Assembly (NCBI RefSeq): GCF_002776525.5
Contig: NC_045448.1
Location: 106,962,270-107,026,269 of the forward strand
Length of the DNA stretch: 64,000 bases
Reading direction: 5' to 3'
Source: Piliocolobus tephrosceles
Taxonomy: Eukaryota; Chordata; Mammalia; Primates; Cercopithecidae
The first letter of the stretch is position 1; every line of letters begins with the position of its first letter. Shown here piece after piece: positions 21,868-34,254 of the stretch. Made by a program: the position numbers and the translations under genes. Under the pieces are notes generated by a model. That model saw only the letters and a list, made by a program, of their open reading frames with translations, had not been told where the DNA came from and did not search any database.

Positions 21868-22685
21868 CTAATACTGGACATTCTTCCAGTGACTGTTTCT
21901 ATGAGCTTTGGGCGTCTGTGCACATATTTCTATGGGATAAATTCCTTGAAGTGAAATTGCAACCCTAAAGTATGTAAAGCTGGACCTATTAGTAACACCA
22001 CCAAATGGGTATGAAAATGCATGTTTTTCTGCATCCTCATTAATGCTGCATATTCTCAGTTTTGTTTTTGAGTTTTAATCTGGTGAGTGGAAAATGTCAT
22101 CCTGTGGTTCTAATTTTCATTTCCCCGATTGCCAGTGAAATCGAGTATCTTTTCATGTATTTATTGGCCTTTTGTGTGTTTCTCTTACTGTAAATTACCT
22201 TTTGGTATTTCTTACCCACTTGCCTATCAGTTAATTTATCTTCTTAGCAACTCTATTGATCTTCATGTTGCTTATTATGTTACAATGCGTTTTCTCCAAA
22301 GGTTATCTAGATTGTCCTTTGTAAATCTTTATGTACGGTACCTTTCAGTGAACTGGATTTTTTTTTTCTTTTTTTTTACTTTTTCAGTCCTTTTTTAAAT
22401 CTTAGGATAGATTTAGATTTACAGGACAGTTTTATGGATAATACAGAGACTTGATTGGGGTTTTTGTGTAATTTAATCTTTCTGTATGGAAGAGGAAGGG
22501 TTTCCCCACCAAGACCGTAAAGAGTGTGTGCTTGCTTCTCTTTCAGGACTGGCTTCACTTTGTTTCCTTCAGCTCTTAATCCCAACTGCAATCGGTTTGT
22601 CCTTGGTATGAGATAAGGGTCTAACTTGATTTTTTCCATCCCCAAACAGCCAGTGGGGACCTAACGTCAATTTTTTTGCCTTCTG

Positions 22686-22977
22686 TTTTATTTTTTGAGA
22701 TAGGGTCTCACTCTGTCACCCAGGCTGGAGTGCAGTGATGCCATCATGGCTCACTGCAGCCTCGACCTCTTGGGATCAAGCGATCCTCCTGCCTCAGCCT
22801 CCTTAGTAGCTAGGACTACAGACACATGCCAACACACCTATCTAATTTTTAAATTTTTTGTAGAGACAGAGTCTCCCTAAGTTGTCCAGGCTGGTCTCAA
22901 ACCCCTGGGCTGAAGTGATATTCCCACGCAGCCTCCCGAACTGCTGGGATCACAGGTGTGAGCCACCATGCCTGACC
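22686..22977 (-). repeat. AluJ, antisense
   Basis: Old dimer with 'tcatggctcactgcagcctc' and 'gggatcaagcgatcctcctg'. Confidence 0.88.
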
Positions 22978-24310
22978 TTTTTGGTCTTGATGATCAATCC
23001 TTTCAAGACAGATTTGAAGCTACCTTCTCCATATCCTAAGTTTATGACTTCGCTCCTTCATCTGCTAGCCCTGTTAAACTGTGATTTCATGAATCAGTGT
23101 CTTTTGTGGAATCTGTGGGTAGCTCCAGGGCCCGTGGCAAGTGCCCTTTAAATGCCGGGAAATGATTGAAACAGAACATCTTGCGCCTGCTTTTCAGGCA
23201 GCCACGTCAGCAGGGCGATGCTTTGTGCCAAGAGCTTTACTAGGAAGGAGGGTGTCTTATCGGGATCAGTGTTAATTGATTTTACTTTTATTTCTCTAAA
23301 TAGATAAAAGCATTCAAATAAAATTCATAAGGTACCAAGGAGTACCTTTTTGAAAGTACCCCTTTCAAATTTGATGTTGAAAATGCGCCTCTTCTCCTGA
23401 GCCAGAGCCCCCTGGCTGGCCGCCAGCCTCTGTCTGCGTGTGCACAATCCGCCATTCCTGCACCTTCTTTGCTCTTCAGGGTGTGTTCTGGCCGTCATCC
23501 CTGACTGGGTTGTAAAGGGCTCCTAATCCTTCTTTCCTGCCGTGTTGTACTCACCGGGTCTTCAGTGAGCCGCTGCTCCACTGTGCTCCCTGCAGCGGCC
23601 GCAGAGCTTACTGGCTGCCTTCACTGGTGGCTGCCCTACTGGGCTCTGTGCCCAGACTGACCCCAGGAAGAAGGGCAGATTGTTGTACGAGGGGCTGTCA
23701 CACTCTTTGTCTACTCGACTGACTGGTTAAGCACAAAACAAGAACTCCTGCTGATGCTCTCATAGTACACCCGCAGCCCCTGCCTCAGCGCTCAAGACTT
23801 CACGGGATGCACTACAAATGTGAGGAAGAGCTGGGCCTAACCATGAAAAATGACAGTGAAGACTAAGGCAGACCACCTGAAACAGAGCCAAGGGGAAGAG
23901 GAGATTCTAGGAGGGAGGTCCACCTTGGGAGGTGGCCCCACTGGGGCAGTTCAGGCAGCTTTGGGAAGAGTAGCCTGCCATCGCTGCTTCTGTTCAGGGC
24001 TCCTGCAGCTGCTCACATGCTACTGAAAGCTGATGTCCCAGGCTCCGGGGACCCTCCTCTTCCACTGCCTGCGGCTGTTCATTAAACATCCTGTGTGTGC
24101 CGCTTCAAAGCAGAAGGTCAGATGAAGCCAGCTCACGCAGGCTGCCTGGTCAGATGGAGGAATGGACGAAGGCTGCCTAAAATGGCTCACAAAACCAGCC
24201 CTGACAGTGACGTAGAGTTCCTTGCCTGTCAGACCAGAATCAATCCGAAAGGACAGTGCTGCCCAGTGTTGGCAGGATGTGAGGAAACGCATATGCTTCC
24301 CTGCTCGTGA
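22978..24310. other. Unique or ancient intron sequence
   Basis: No gene or clear repeat recognised. The part at 23280-23370 is AT-rich and may be an old transposon remnant. Confidence 0.5.
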
Positions 24311-24319
24311 GGTGCGGTC

Positions 24320-24698
24320 AGTAGTCCCTCTGGAGGCCAATTTGGCAAAATCAAGCAGATGACTTTAAAATGTGCACACCTTTCAAAAAAACTGGATCGT
24401 TTGCTGGGAAACTAGATAGCGAAGAGTCATTGACAATGTTTGCCATAGTAATGTCGTGATAGTGAAGAACTGGAAGCTGCCTCAGTGCCCCACCACCAAT
24501 TCAGTTCTGCCCGTGCTACAGAGTATTACACAGTATCTAAAAATGATGTCACAGGAAAACGGGAAAGTTAATGAAATAAGGCTGAATGGAAAAAAGACTT
24601 GGAAGCCATATGTAAAGCACGATGCCAGGTCTGTTTTGGGGAAAAGAAAGGTCATCTTTGGGTGTGAGGTTAATAGGAGTGGCTTTCGTCGCCTTGGG
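24320..24698 (+). repeat. L1 3'-end remnant, forward
   Basis: Phrases such as 'actttaaaatgtgcacacct', 'agtgaagaactggaagctgc' and 'ctaaaaatgatgtcacagga' match the 3' end of an old L1M family. Confidence 0.7.
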
Positions 24699-24714
24699 CT
24701 TATTTCCCCTTTCT

Positions 24715-24998
24715 TTTTTTTTTTTCCCCCACTCTGTCGCCCAGACTGGAGTGCAATGGCACAATCTCGGCTCACTGCAACCTCCGCCTCCTGGATTTAA
24801 GTGATTCTTCTGCCTCAGCCTCCCGAGTAGCTGAGACTACAGGCGCGTGCCACCACACCCGGCTTATCTTTGTATTTTTAGTAGAGACGGGGTTTTGCCT
24901 TGTTGGGCAGGCTGGTCTCGAACTCCTAACCTCGTGATCTATCTGCCTTGGTCTCCCAAAGTGCTGGGATTACAGGTGTGAGCCACCGTGCCTGTCCT
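24715..24998 (-). repeat. AluS, antisense
   Basis: A 16-bp duplication with one mismatch (CTTATTTCCCCTTTCT at 24699, CTTACTTCCCCTTTCT at 24999). The usual 'gagacggagtctcg' is replaced by a C-run. Confidence 0.92.
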
Positions 24999-25114
24999 CT
25001 TACTTCCCCTTTCTAAAGACCCTGTTGGCCTCCAAGCTCCTGCTCTTACTCCCACAGCCAGTCTCACCAGTTAGCCAGAATCACTTCTATTTAATAATTT
25101 CTTAAAGTTTTATT

Positions 25115-25413
25115 GGCTGGGTGTGGTGGCTCACACCTGTAATTGCAGCACTTTGCGAGGCTGAGGTGGGTGGATCACTTGAGGTCAGGAGTTTGAAAGA
25201 GCCTGGCCAACATGGTGAAACCCCATCTCTACTAAAAATACAAAAAAAAAAAATTAGCTGGGCATGGTGGCGTGCACCTGTAATCCAGCCACTCGGGAGG
25301 CTGAGACAGGAGAACCATTTGAACCCGGGAGGCGGGGGTTGCAGTGAAACGAGATTGTGCCATTGCACTCCAGCCTGAGAGACAGAGCGAGACTTCGTGT
25401 CAAAAAAGAAAAA
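25115..25413 (+). repeat. AluS, forward
   Basis: Complete dimer, GGCTGGGTGTGG start, short A-tail. Confidence 0.9.
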
Positions 25414-25631
25414 TTTGGTTATAGATAATTTCAAGACATAGGACAAACATTGAGAGGCTAGTAAAATGGACTGCATGCCCCCATTTTCCATCTCAGCAGA
25501 CACAACCATGGAGACAACAACTTCTGTCACCCAGTGTCCCCCACCCCTGCCCCAGATCATTGTGAAGCAAAACAAATAAGACATTTTATTCAGTAGGTGT
25601 CTCTAAAAAGATAAGGTCTTGGTGGTTCGTT

Positions 25632-25905
25632 TGTTGTTGTTGACAGAATCTCTGTCTCCCAGGCAGGAGTGCAGTGGCACCATCAAGGCTCACTGCAGCT
25701 TCGACTTCCTGAGCTTAAGTGATCCTCTGCCTCAGCCTCCCGAGTAGCTGGGACTACAGGCATGCACCATCCCACCCAGATAACTTCTTTAAATTTTTGT
25801 AGAGACAGGATCTCTCTGTGTTCCCCAGCCTGGTCTTAGACCCCTGGGCTCAAGTGATCCTCCCACCTTGGCCTCCTGAAGTGCTGAGGTCACAGTGCCC
25901 AGCCC
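25632..25905 (-). repeat. AluJ, antisense
   Basis: Strongly diverged dimer with a shortened left end. Confidence 0.85.
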
Positions 25906-28900
25906 TTGGTGGGTATTTTAAGACATAATTACAACATGATGATGACACCTAAAACACTGAACCATAAAAGAGCTGTCATAAGCAATTGAGTCACTTCCCT
26001 GCTCCAGAATCTTCCAAGACTTTGCGTCATCTTGGAAGGAAGCCTGGAGTCTTTGAGGTGGCCGCTAAGGCCCCTTTGTGGTGTGGCTCTGCCCTCTCTG
26101 CTCTTCTCCCTTTTCCCGGGGTGCACTGGGCACTTGTGTCTTGGTGCCCACCCTCCCCCATGCCTGCACGTTGGTAGGAGACTCCTATTTTCTCATCATA
26201 GTGGTCTCTGCCCACATGTCACTGTCTCGGAGAGGCTTCACCTGATCCTTTTTTCCAAATGAGCTTCCACCTCAGGGCTCTGCAGAACCTCCCTTTCCTT
26301 CATTTTTCTCCATTGACTACCAGGATCAGAAGTGAACTGTGACCCGGCGCTCCCCACGGATGTGAGCTCCCTGGGCAGGAGGGCTACCTCCATCTCCCAC
26401 ATGACTGCGTCCCCAGCACCCAGGACAGAGCAGGAACTGGAATATCATGGGTGCTGAGTAAATATTTGTCCAATAGGTAAAAGCCAACAGCGTTTGGCTC
26501 TCTGCTGATCTCTTCCTCAGATGGAAATACATGGAGGTTTGCAGGTGCTGTGGGCTTCCTTCCTGTGTTGAGGAGGCATCTTCCTCGCACCCCTCTCTGC
26601 ACAGAAGCCAGGAGTCAGGCACTCCTTTGTTCCACCTCTGGGAGCGAGACCCATGCCTGACCACTTGGACGCTCCTGAGGAAAGGACCCAGGGACAGCAG
26701 TCCTCACAGGCTCTTCTGGGCAGAGAACTGCTCCACGTCCCTCAGCCGGGTTGTCCATCTTCTGTGAATTCTGGAGTACCGCAGATCCTCTTAGTGTTCT
26801 TCTGTCTGGAGCAGCCAGACAAGGAGGTTGTGTGTGGCCACCAAGGAGGAACTGACTGATGGAGCAGAAGTGCAGGCAGCCTAGGGAGAGAGCAGCCTCA
26901 CGCCCGTCAGGTCCTTGCACGGACGCAGATGCACCGTGGCCTCCCTCGAAGCCCTCATTTCCCTCCCACTCGCGTTCACTTCCTCACTGCGGGGCCAGAG
27001 GGCCCCATCTTTCCTTCTCCCCTCACCACTGCCGGGCCCTGGGTGAGCACCTGGACCCCATCTCCACTATGGACTCCCTCCCTGTCTGTTCTCAGACCTG
27101 AAACGGCACGGCCAAACGGAGTGATGCCGCATGCATGTCCCTTGTCACCACCTTGGCCCGTGACCCCTTCAGGCTGCCTGGAGCCACTGCGAGTTCCTGG
27201 CCAGCCTGCTGGGGACCTCAGCAGACTCCATGCTTCCTGCTGTTGAAGCCTCTGCACTCCCAGCAAACAGCCACCCCCACTAGACAAACGCAGTGCTCTC
27301 ACAGTTCTCACCTCCCTGCTGCCCGCTGCACCCTTAATTCTGGATCCTGGCAGTCCTGCCTCTCCCAAAACCTTCTGCAGTCATCTCTTACTCTTGTACC
27401 ATTTGCTTTTTGTTCACCAGCTTTCTCTGCAGCAAATAAATGCGTTCCTGTGTCTACTACCTTAAAACAGCCATTCTGTCTCCACCCACATCTCCCTCTC
27501 GCTCCTGCCGCAGTTCCAAACTTCCTCCCCCAGTTCTCTCACTCATGGCTGAATCCTGCCCACCCTCGGGCAGGTTGAGTGCTTCAGAGCTCAGAGCATC
27601 ATAGTTCTCACTGTGGGCGGGTGAGGCCAGAACGTCTGGAAGGAGGCAGTCAAGGCCCAGTCAACCTGGAGATTTCAGAAGGGCACCAAATCTGGAGGAA
27701 CAAGAGGCAAGATGAAGGTCCCGTCCGGAGCCTGGCCTGGAGCTGGGAGGCAGGCAGCAGCGGGAAGGTGGGCGGCAGTCAGGCCATGATTGCCAGGAAG
27801 GGGACATGGCTGGAGAGGATGCGGCTCCCTCTCTGGTGGGGTGGGGTGTCTGAGGGACCTAAAGGGCCAGGAGCTGAGGAGACACCTCCTGTGGCACCAG
27901 GCGCTCCAGTCAACCTGCTCCATCACCAGGGATCCCCGGCCCTTCCTGATGAGCAGCCAGCACTTCCTTCTCTGGGCTTCCCAGCGCCCTCCTGGCTTCC
28001 TCAGCTGCCCTCAGGGATACCCCTCCCCCACCAGCCCTCGAGTCTTGGTGGGCCTCAGGATTCCGCCCCAGCCCCTCTTGTGGCACAGTTCCATGAAGTT
28101 GGGGGTACTGGGTGCCCCCTCGCTTGCCCTGATCCAGGAATGGGGCGCACTTTCCACTGCTGGGGGTGCCAGCCCATGTCAGGCGTCGCCTCTGCCAAAG
28201 GTGGTCACCTTACCAGGGCTGGGCCCCTTCCTTGGCAGCAGCCCAGTGCTGGGGCACAAAGGTCTGCCGCGTTGCCTTAGCTGAGGATGTCTGAAGGACC
28301 CTGCTAGCTTTGGAGTCCTCGTGGGGTCAGCTGAGGCCTTCACTGTGGCTGTGTGGCAGCCTGGTTTCCTTTGTCTCTCCCTGCATAAATTCCTTGCATC
28401 CTCTCTTCCGATGTAAATTCCCTGCGTGCTAATATCCATTTCAGAGCCTACTTTCTGGGGAAGCCAGCCTGAGACACCATCTCGTTGGCATCTGAGGCCT
28501 CAACTCCAGGGACATGCTAGCAGCTCCCAAATGAATACCTGTGGCCAGACTTTGCTGCTGAGTACCGATCTGTGTAGCGAATGTCTGGGATTCAGCATGT
28601 GGGAAACAGGAGTCATCGCCTTCCCAGGAGGACCCCTTCCCTGTCTTCCATGGCTCCATGAGTGGCACCAGCGCCTGCCCACTGCCCAGGCCTAGAGTCC
28701 TATGGACAGTTTTGGTGCCCTGGAGCTCCCCAGTCTCGCACAGTGCTCACGTCTCCTCACCCTCCCTGTGGCTGCATTGGTGCAGCTCTTCCTGCAGCCC
28801 CCTTGGATTTCCACCAGAGCATCCCACCGTCTCTTTCTAGGCTCTTTCCACCAGCTCCACCTTGTGCTATCCCCGAGTGTGACCTTCCTTCAGATGCTCT

Positions 28901-29426
28901 TGTGGTCACATCGCTGATGTGCTTAAAATCCTTAGACTTTCCCCGTCAGGGTGAGATGCCACAGCACAGCCTGGGATTGGAGGGGCTTGGTGCCCTCTTT
29001 CCCAGGCTCACATGCCACCCTGCCCCCTGCAGGCTTCCACGCTTTTGCAACATCCTAGAACTTGGCAGCCACCCCAACTCAAGATGATCTTTTGCCTCCA
29101 AGTTTTTCTGCATCTGTCTCCTCCTCCTGGAGGGGCCTCTTCCCATCCTCCTCCTGTGCGTGGTTCACATCTCTTCAGCCTCAAGACGAGGCTCGGGCCA
29201 AAGCATCTCCTCGTCGAGCAGCCCCTGTTGCAGGCCCATCAGGCTGTCCCCTCGCTGACACGGGCCGTGAGCATCAGAGGGACAGGTGCTGTGACCGTAC
29301 TCCCTGAGTCCACAGAGCCTGGCACGGTGGGGGGACTCACACAGCACACTCGGGCTGTGTCTGCTTCTAGAGGGCAGATTTTAAAGAAGCATAAAGAGGT
29401 AGGACTTAAAGAAAAAGTGTATTACA
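25906..29426. other. Alu-free 3.5 kb intron block
   Basis: No Alu or L1 recognised. The block is GC-rich, and its longest open frame (27579-28280, + strand, 233 codons) starts with GTG and has Pro/Gly/Ser-rich content without any domain. An overlapping frame of 164 codons is also open, which points to composition rather than selection. It may hold old MIR-type remnants that I cannot resolve by eye. Confidence 0.5.
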
Positions 29427-29706
29427 GGGCTCAGCGTGGTGGCTCACGCCTGTAATCCCAGCACTTTGGGAGGCCAAGGCAGGTGGATCACTTGAGTTCA
29501 GGAGTTCAAGACCAGCCTGGCCAACATGGTGAAACCCCAGGTCTACTAAAATTACGAAAATTAGCCAGGCATGGTGGTATGCACCTGTAGTCCCAGCTAC
29601 TCTGGAGGCTGAGGTTGTAGTGAGCCGAGATTGCACCACTGCACTCCAGTCTGGGCAACAGAATGAGACTCGTGTCTCACAAAAAAAAAAAAAAAAAAAA
29701 AAAAAA
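29427..29706 (+). repeat. AluS, forward
   Basis: Shortened right arm and a 27-base A-tail at 29680-29706. Confidence 0.9.
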
Positions 29707-31312
29707 GATTCTAAGAAGAGAGATGTTTCAAGTGGGCTGGGAGAGCTTGCACTGAAACTTTGAATATGGATTACAAAGGAGCCCAGTGAGGAAAAGGAGG
29801 GAAGTATTAAAGGCTGCAGGGGCTCCCCTTGGAGCTTGTTCGTGGTCTCAGGTTTGGAAAGAAGGGCACCAAAGTAAGACAACCAGACACATGGTGTGGA
29901 CCAGTGGGAGTATTGCTGGGAAATGCCAAAGGCCATAAAAGGAGTTTCTGTGTAGTTATTTTTGAAGCAAGGAGTGTGGTTTAGGGCTGACAGTAAAATG
30001 TTAGTCCTGATGGAGAGAGAACAACACTACGTGATTCCTATTTTGCTTCTGTCGTCTTCGTCAAGGAGAACAGTTTTTCATTTGGAATCAAATATTGGTC
30101 GTCGAAGGGGGTTAAAGCCTAAGAGAACGGGAGGCTGCATGACTGACCTTACTGTGCAGAGGAGGCTGTCTCCCCAGCGGGATGTCATCTCCCTGCTGCT
30201 GGGAGACATGCAGATGGGGCTGTGGCTCCATGGGGACTTTTGGAGGCGGAGGGCTTCCAGGAGATGGGGGCGACGGTGCTTGATGTGCTCCTCCACGTCA
30301 GTCCCCAGGGGATTCTGGCTTGGGAGCACATACATAGAAAAGGATGCACTGGTTTCTAGGAGTCCTAAAAAGAAATCATACCAGGCAAGCCTCACTTTTC
30401 CACAGATCAACCAGAATCATACTCCAGAGAAGACTGTGCAGTGCCTGTATGTCGGTTTCCTGGGCATTTGGTAGAGGCTGTTGTCATAGCCTGGGTTCAG
30501 CATGATGGAGTGCAGGCCCAACGATGATAGAATGAAGTGGGCTCATGATCAAAAGATGGTGCTGGCCATCAGAGTGTCCCCAGAGAGCAGGCCCTGTCAC
30601 CACCCCGAGTTCAGTCTCCACTCACAGGTTGACCAGGGCAGGCCCAGTGTTTTGGATGAGGCTGTTAATGGAACAATGGTCAGATTCAGAGATGACATGA
30701 ATACAACTGACAGCAGACTGAAGATCCCAGAAGATCTCAACCGACCGTAATGATGGACTGAGTTGAAAAGAGAGGCCCAGCTGCACAATTAAGAACAGGA
30801 TCTGGGAAATAGGATTTGACAGCAAGACGTGTGAAAAAAGACGACTTTGGGCTCAGTCTGTTAACTGCGTTGTGTTGTCGGTCTGCCAAGAAAATGAGCA
30901 TCAGCCTCAGCTCCGAGTGTCTCTCTCGAAAGGGAACATGGACAAGCCCCAGGGCCCTCAGAGGACCCGAACCAAAATGGCAAAAAAAGATGCCAAAAGG
31001 TGGGAATGGGGGGGCCGTGGCGCCTGCAGGAAGGGGCAGCCACGGGAGTGTGGCAACTTCTTCCAAGCGTGGAGGACTTAGGTTGGCGGAGAGCTCCCTC
31101 CTGGAGGCCCCGGAGGATGGGATCCAGAAGCTTTGGGTGGAAGTCCCAGAAGGGCAGGTTTGGGCAAAATATGGGAACAATTTCCTTTGGTTAGTCCGGT
31201 AAATGAATTTGGGCTGTCTTGGCAGATACTGCCCTTTCTTTGCTGAAGTGAACACTTGTTGGGGGTGTGGCAGAGAATTAAAATGGATAACTATGCAGAA
31301 GCTAGGTTAGGT
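29707..31312. other. Unexplained Alu-free island
   Basis: 1.6 kb bounded by Alus. Both strands have interrupted open frames (minus 30737-31255, 172 codons; plus 30816-31202, 128 codons). I see no recognisable domain, poly-A tail or duplication. It could be an old retroviral internal fragment or plain unique sequence. Confidence 0.4.
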
Positions 31313-31325
31313 GACTTCAAGGTGT

Positions 31326-31326
31326 G

Positions 31327-31357
<31 letters not shown>

Positions 31358-31639
31358 TTTGAGACAGAGTCTTGATCTGTTGCCCAGGCTGGAATGCAGT
31401 GGAGCAATCTGAGCTCACTGCCAACTCTGCTTCCCAGGTTCAAGTGATTCTTCTGCCTCAGCCTCCCGAGTAGCTGAGATTACAGGTGCCCGTCACCACG
31501 CCCGGCTAATTTTTGGGTTTTTTGTAGAGACGGTGTTTAACCATGCTGGCCAGGCTGCTCTCGAACTGACCTCAGGTGATCCTCCCGCCTCAGCCTCCCA
31601 AAGTGCTGGGATTACAGGCGTGAGCCACCGCGCCTGGGC
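31326..31639 (-). repeat. AluS, antisense
   Basis: Perfect 13-bp duplication GACTTCAAGGTGT at 31313-31325 and 31640-31652. Confidence 0.95.
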
Positions 31640-31849
31640 GACTTCAAGGTGTTTTCTAAGCCTGAGGTTCTGTGATTTTTAATCATCATACAAAGAAAGG
31701 GAGATGAGAATGGAAGTTGCTATGATTGTCCATGTGTACCTTTTAATTTGCTTATAACACATATGAATGGAAGGACTATATGTAGGAGGACACTTAGTAC
31801 TCTTTGCAAAAGAGATCATCCGTGTACCACTTGACCATGGGACAGAATG

Positions 31850-32310
31850 TCTGCAGTTCCCCAGAAGTCCTGTCGGGCCCCTGCCAGGCATTCCCTCCTG
31901 CAGAGGTAATCACTTCCATGGCTTCCATCATATAGATTCATTTTATCTGTTTTGTTGGTTGGATGGTTTTTGAGAGATGGGTTCTCCCTATGTTGCCCAG
32001 GATGGCCTCGAACTCCTGGCCTCAAATGAGCCTCCTGCCTCAGTTTCCCAAAGTGCTGGGATTACAGGTGTGAGCCACCATGCCTATCCCAATTTTGTCT
32101 GTTTTTAAACATTTATATACATGGGACCATGCAGAGCGTTCTCCCGTGGGTCTGGCTTCCTTGGCTGAACACCTGGTTTGTGGGACCCCTCCATGTCGAT
32201 GTGCCTGGTTGTAGACGGATTCCTCATGTTGCCCTGTGGTGGTCCACTCGTCTGGGTCTGTGGCCAACTGTGTCCCGCCGTCTCCTCCTATCTGTACGGT
32301 GTGTGCTCAG
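31850..32310 (-). repeat. Old L1 remnant, antisense, with Alu monomer
   Basis: 'tataggttca'-like and 'ccatgcagagcgttctcccg...tctggcttccttggctgaac' phrases fit an ancient antisense L1 3' region. The monomer at 31966-32090 interrupts it. Confidence 0.5.
31966..32090 (-). repeat. Free left Alu monomer (FLAM-like), antisense
   Basis: A single arm only. Similar flanks TTTTATCTGTTTT (about 31941) and TTTTGTCTGTTTT (about 32093) suggest an old insertion. Confidence 0.75.
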
Positions 32311-33924
32311 ACTGGTCTGTGGATGACCAGGCAGTCTGGTGGCTGTGGGCTCGCAGACCCCCGGGAGGGACAACCAGCTTCTAAGCCCACCCCCTGGTTC
32401 TTCCCACCTGACAAGTGCACAATGGAAGAGTCTAGGGAAGGAGTGCCGAGTGGGTGGCTGACAGGCAGCCTGATGGACAAGAGGCCCGGGGTGCGAGCCA
32501 GGTGGACACCCTGAGGCAGCGTGTCAGGCAGCATTGCCACGGTGGAACAGGCCACTGCTGTTGCTTCCTTGGCTGCCCTGGAGACTGGAAAAGGCAGCTC
32601 ATGCCTTTGGCCAGGTGCCTGACAGCCTTTTAGGGCAGTTCAGTCTTGGCAGGGCCCAGTTCCCCTCCCAGGGAGTGAAGACAAGGGGCTCCAGAGGGGC
32701 TGTTCTGGCCTATGTCACCACCCGACATCCCAGCGGCCCACGTGGTTGGTGCCTTTGCCTTCCTGGGTGCCGCTTGCAGAGGCAGGGAAGCAGAGCGCCG
32801 GCATTCCACTTCTGACCCTGCTGCGGGTTTGGAAAAGTCATTTCTGAATGTCTCAGTGCCTTCAGCTCCTCTGAGTGCTAATCCAGTGTCCTGGTCTTGT
32901 GGAGGCCCGTGGTGGGTGGAGGGGGACAAGGCGGGGGCAGAGGCTGGTCTGGCCTGGCCTGGCCTGGCTGGTGCACGCCAGGGCTGGAGCCTGTTGCCTT
33001 ATATGACAGTGACTGGGATGGCCCCATGGCTTCTGCCTCCTCCTCTGAACCTGGTTGGAGTTCCAGGGAGGCCTTGCCAAGTGGGGTCAGGCCTCTTCTG
33101 TGGGAGGGAAAGCCCACAGCCGGCACCTCTGCTTGCACCCTGCACAGTTTGGGTGGTGTGGGGGTGAGGCTTTTCCTTTTCTCCTTCATGGGATAAGTTC
33201 TCAGTCTGTAAAATACAAAAGTGGTCTTACCCTCCCCCCAACCCCCCGCTGTGTCCCAGTGGGAACTGAGAATGCAGGACTGGGTTTAAAAGGTGGGGAG
33301 GGCCATGAGGATGAAAGACAGCGGACAGGCAGGGACAGTGAGGGGGCTTGCCACTCAGATGTGGGTTTATTTTCTTCCATTTACCCTCTTGGTGCTTTTT
33401 CTGGTGCTTTTCTTCATTTCTGGATAACAGCCCCATCCTGACCCACCCTGCCCGCCTCTTCCCTTCTGGAACCACCCCTAGCACTGCTTTGCCGGCCCAC
33501 CTGCTCCCCTCACCCCCAGACCGGGCCAGCCCTCCTCGCCCGCTGCGAGTAAACGAGCTCCCGCGCAGGCCTTGGGTTTTGGATTAATGAAGCCCAGATG
33601 CGGACTTCTGACTGGCTTTGAGTTCGCTGTGGAGCAGCTCAGAGGGGGCGTTGGCCTCCCACTGTGTTCCCAGCCCAGCTGCTGCCCGGGCTCCTGAACA
33701 GCTGGAAAGCTGGCCGTGTCTGACAGGGAGGCGAAGGCCTGTGGGTGGGGGAGAAACTGAAGCTTGGGGCTCTCAGTGTGGGGCCAGGGGGTGGCCTGCA
33801 CCCACGGGGGTCTGTTGCAGGGGCTGCAGGGCGGGAATGAGGGGCTTCTGTTTGTTGTCCTATGGCTCAGTCCGGGTGGCCACTGCCTTTCCTCAGTGCT
33901 CTGGTGTGGGGGAAAGTAGGGAGT
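32311..33924. other. GC-rich unique intron sequence
   Basis: No repeat or gene recognised. Includes a small GGCCT tandem (about 32948-32968) and a CpG-containing patch at 33535-33570 that is too short to be an island. Confidence 0.5.
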
Positions 33925-34058
33925 GTTGAGTGAGTACACAGGGGCGCCGTGGTGTTGAGTGAGTACACAGGGGCACTGTGGGGTTGGGCGAGTACACAGG
34001 GGTGCTGCGGAGTTGGGCGAGTACACAGGGGCGCTGCGGGGTTGGGCGAGTACACAGT
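33925..34058 (+). repeat. 29-bp minisatellite, about 4.6 copies
   Basis: GTTG starts recur at exactly 29-bp spacing at 33925, 33954, 33983, 34012 and 34041. The core GAGTACACAGGGG is shared; the remaining bases are C/T or G/A variants. The fifth copy stops after 'tacacag', where an Alu fragment begins. Confidence 0.95.
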
Positions 34059-34163
34059 AGCAGGAGAATCGCTTGAACCTAGGAGGCGGAGGTTGCAGTG
34101 AGCCAAGATCACACCATTGCATGCCAGTCTGGGCAACAAGAGTGAAACTCTGTCTCAAAAAAA
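34059..34163 (+). repeat. Alu right-arm fragment, forward
   Basis: Starts at 'caggagaatcgcttgaacct' and runs to the A-tail. The left two thirds are missing at the minisatellite junction. Confidence 0.85.
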
Positions 34164-34254
34164 TATATATATGTATATGTATATATATAAAATACTATAT
34201 ATTACATATATTATACTATATAAAATATACTAAATGTATATATAGTGTATACAT
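34164..34254. repeat. AT-rich simple repeat (TA)n
   Basis: Imperfect TA/TATG tract between two oppositely oriented Alu fragments. Confidence 0.9.

Larger units (their letters stand above)
21236..22680 (-). repeat. L1 fragment, antisense, with LTR inserted
   Basis: Pieces 21236-21330 and 21868-22680 read as one antisense L1M-like sequence ('acagctgcatagtatttccc', then 'cttgaagtgaaattgcaacc', 'cccgattgccagtgaaatcg', 'gtccttggtatgagataagg'). The LTR at 21331-21867 splits it. Confidence 0.75.

Noticed and set aside
27579..28280. The longest open frame (233 codons, + strand)
   Set aside because: GTG start, Pro/Gly-rich composition, overlapped by another long frame, no splice context and no recognisable domain.
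30737..31255. 172-codon minus-strand frame as a retroviral gene
   Set aside because: No protease, reverse transcriptase, gag zinc-knuckle or envelope motif is visible, so I left the region as unexplained.
33535..33570. CpG-rich patch as a CpG island promoter
   Set aside because: Only a few CpGs in tens of bases, far below island length, and no transcript start nearby.
33478..34158. Minus-strand frame of 226 codons with repeated 'APVYS/PLCTRP' units
   Set aside because: It runs through the 29-bp minisatellite and an Alu fragment; the repeats reflect DNA tandem copies, not a protein.
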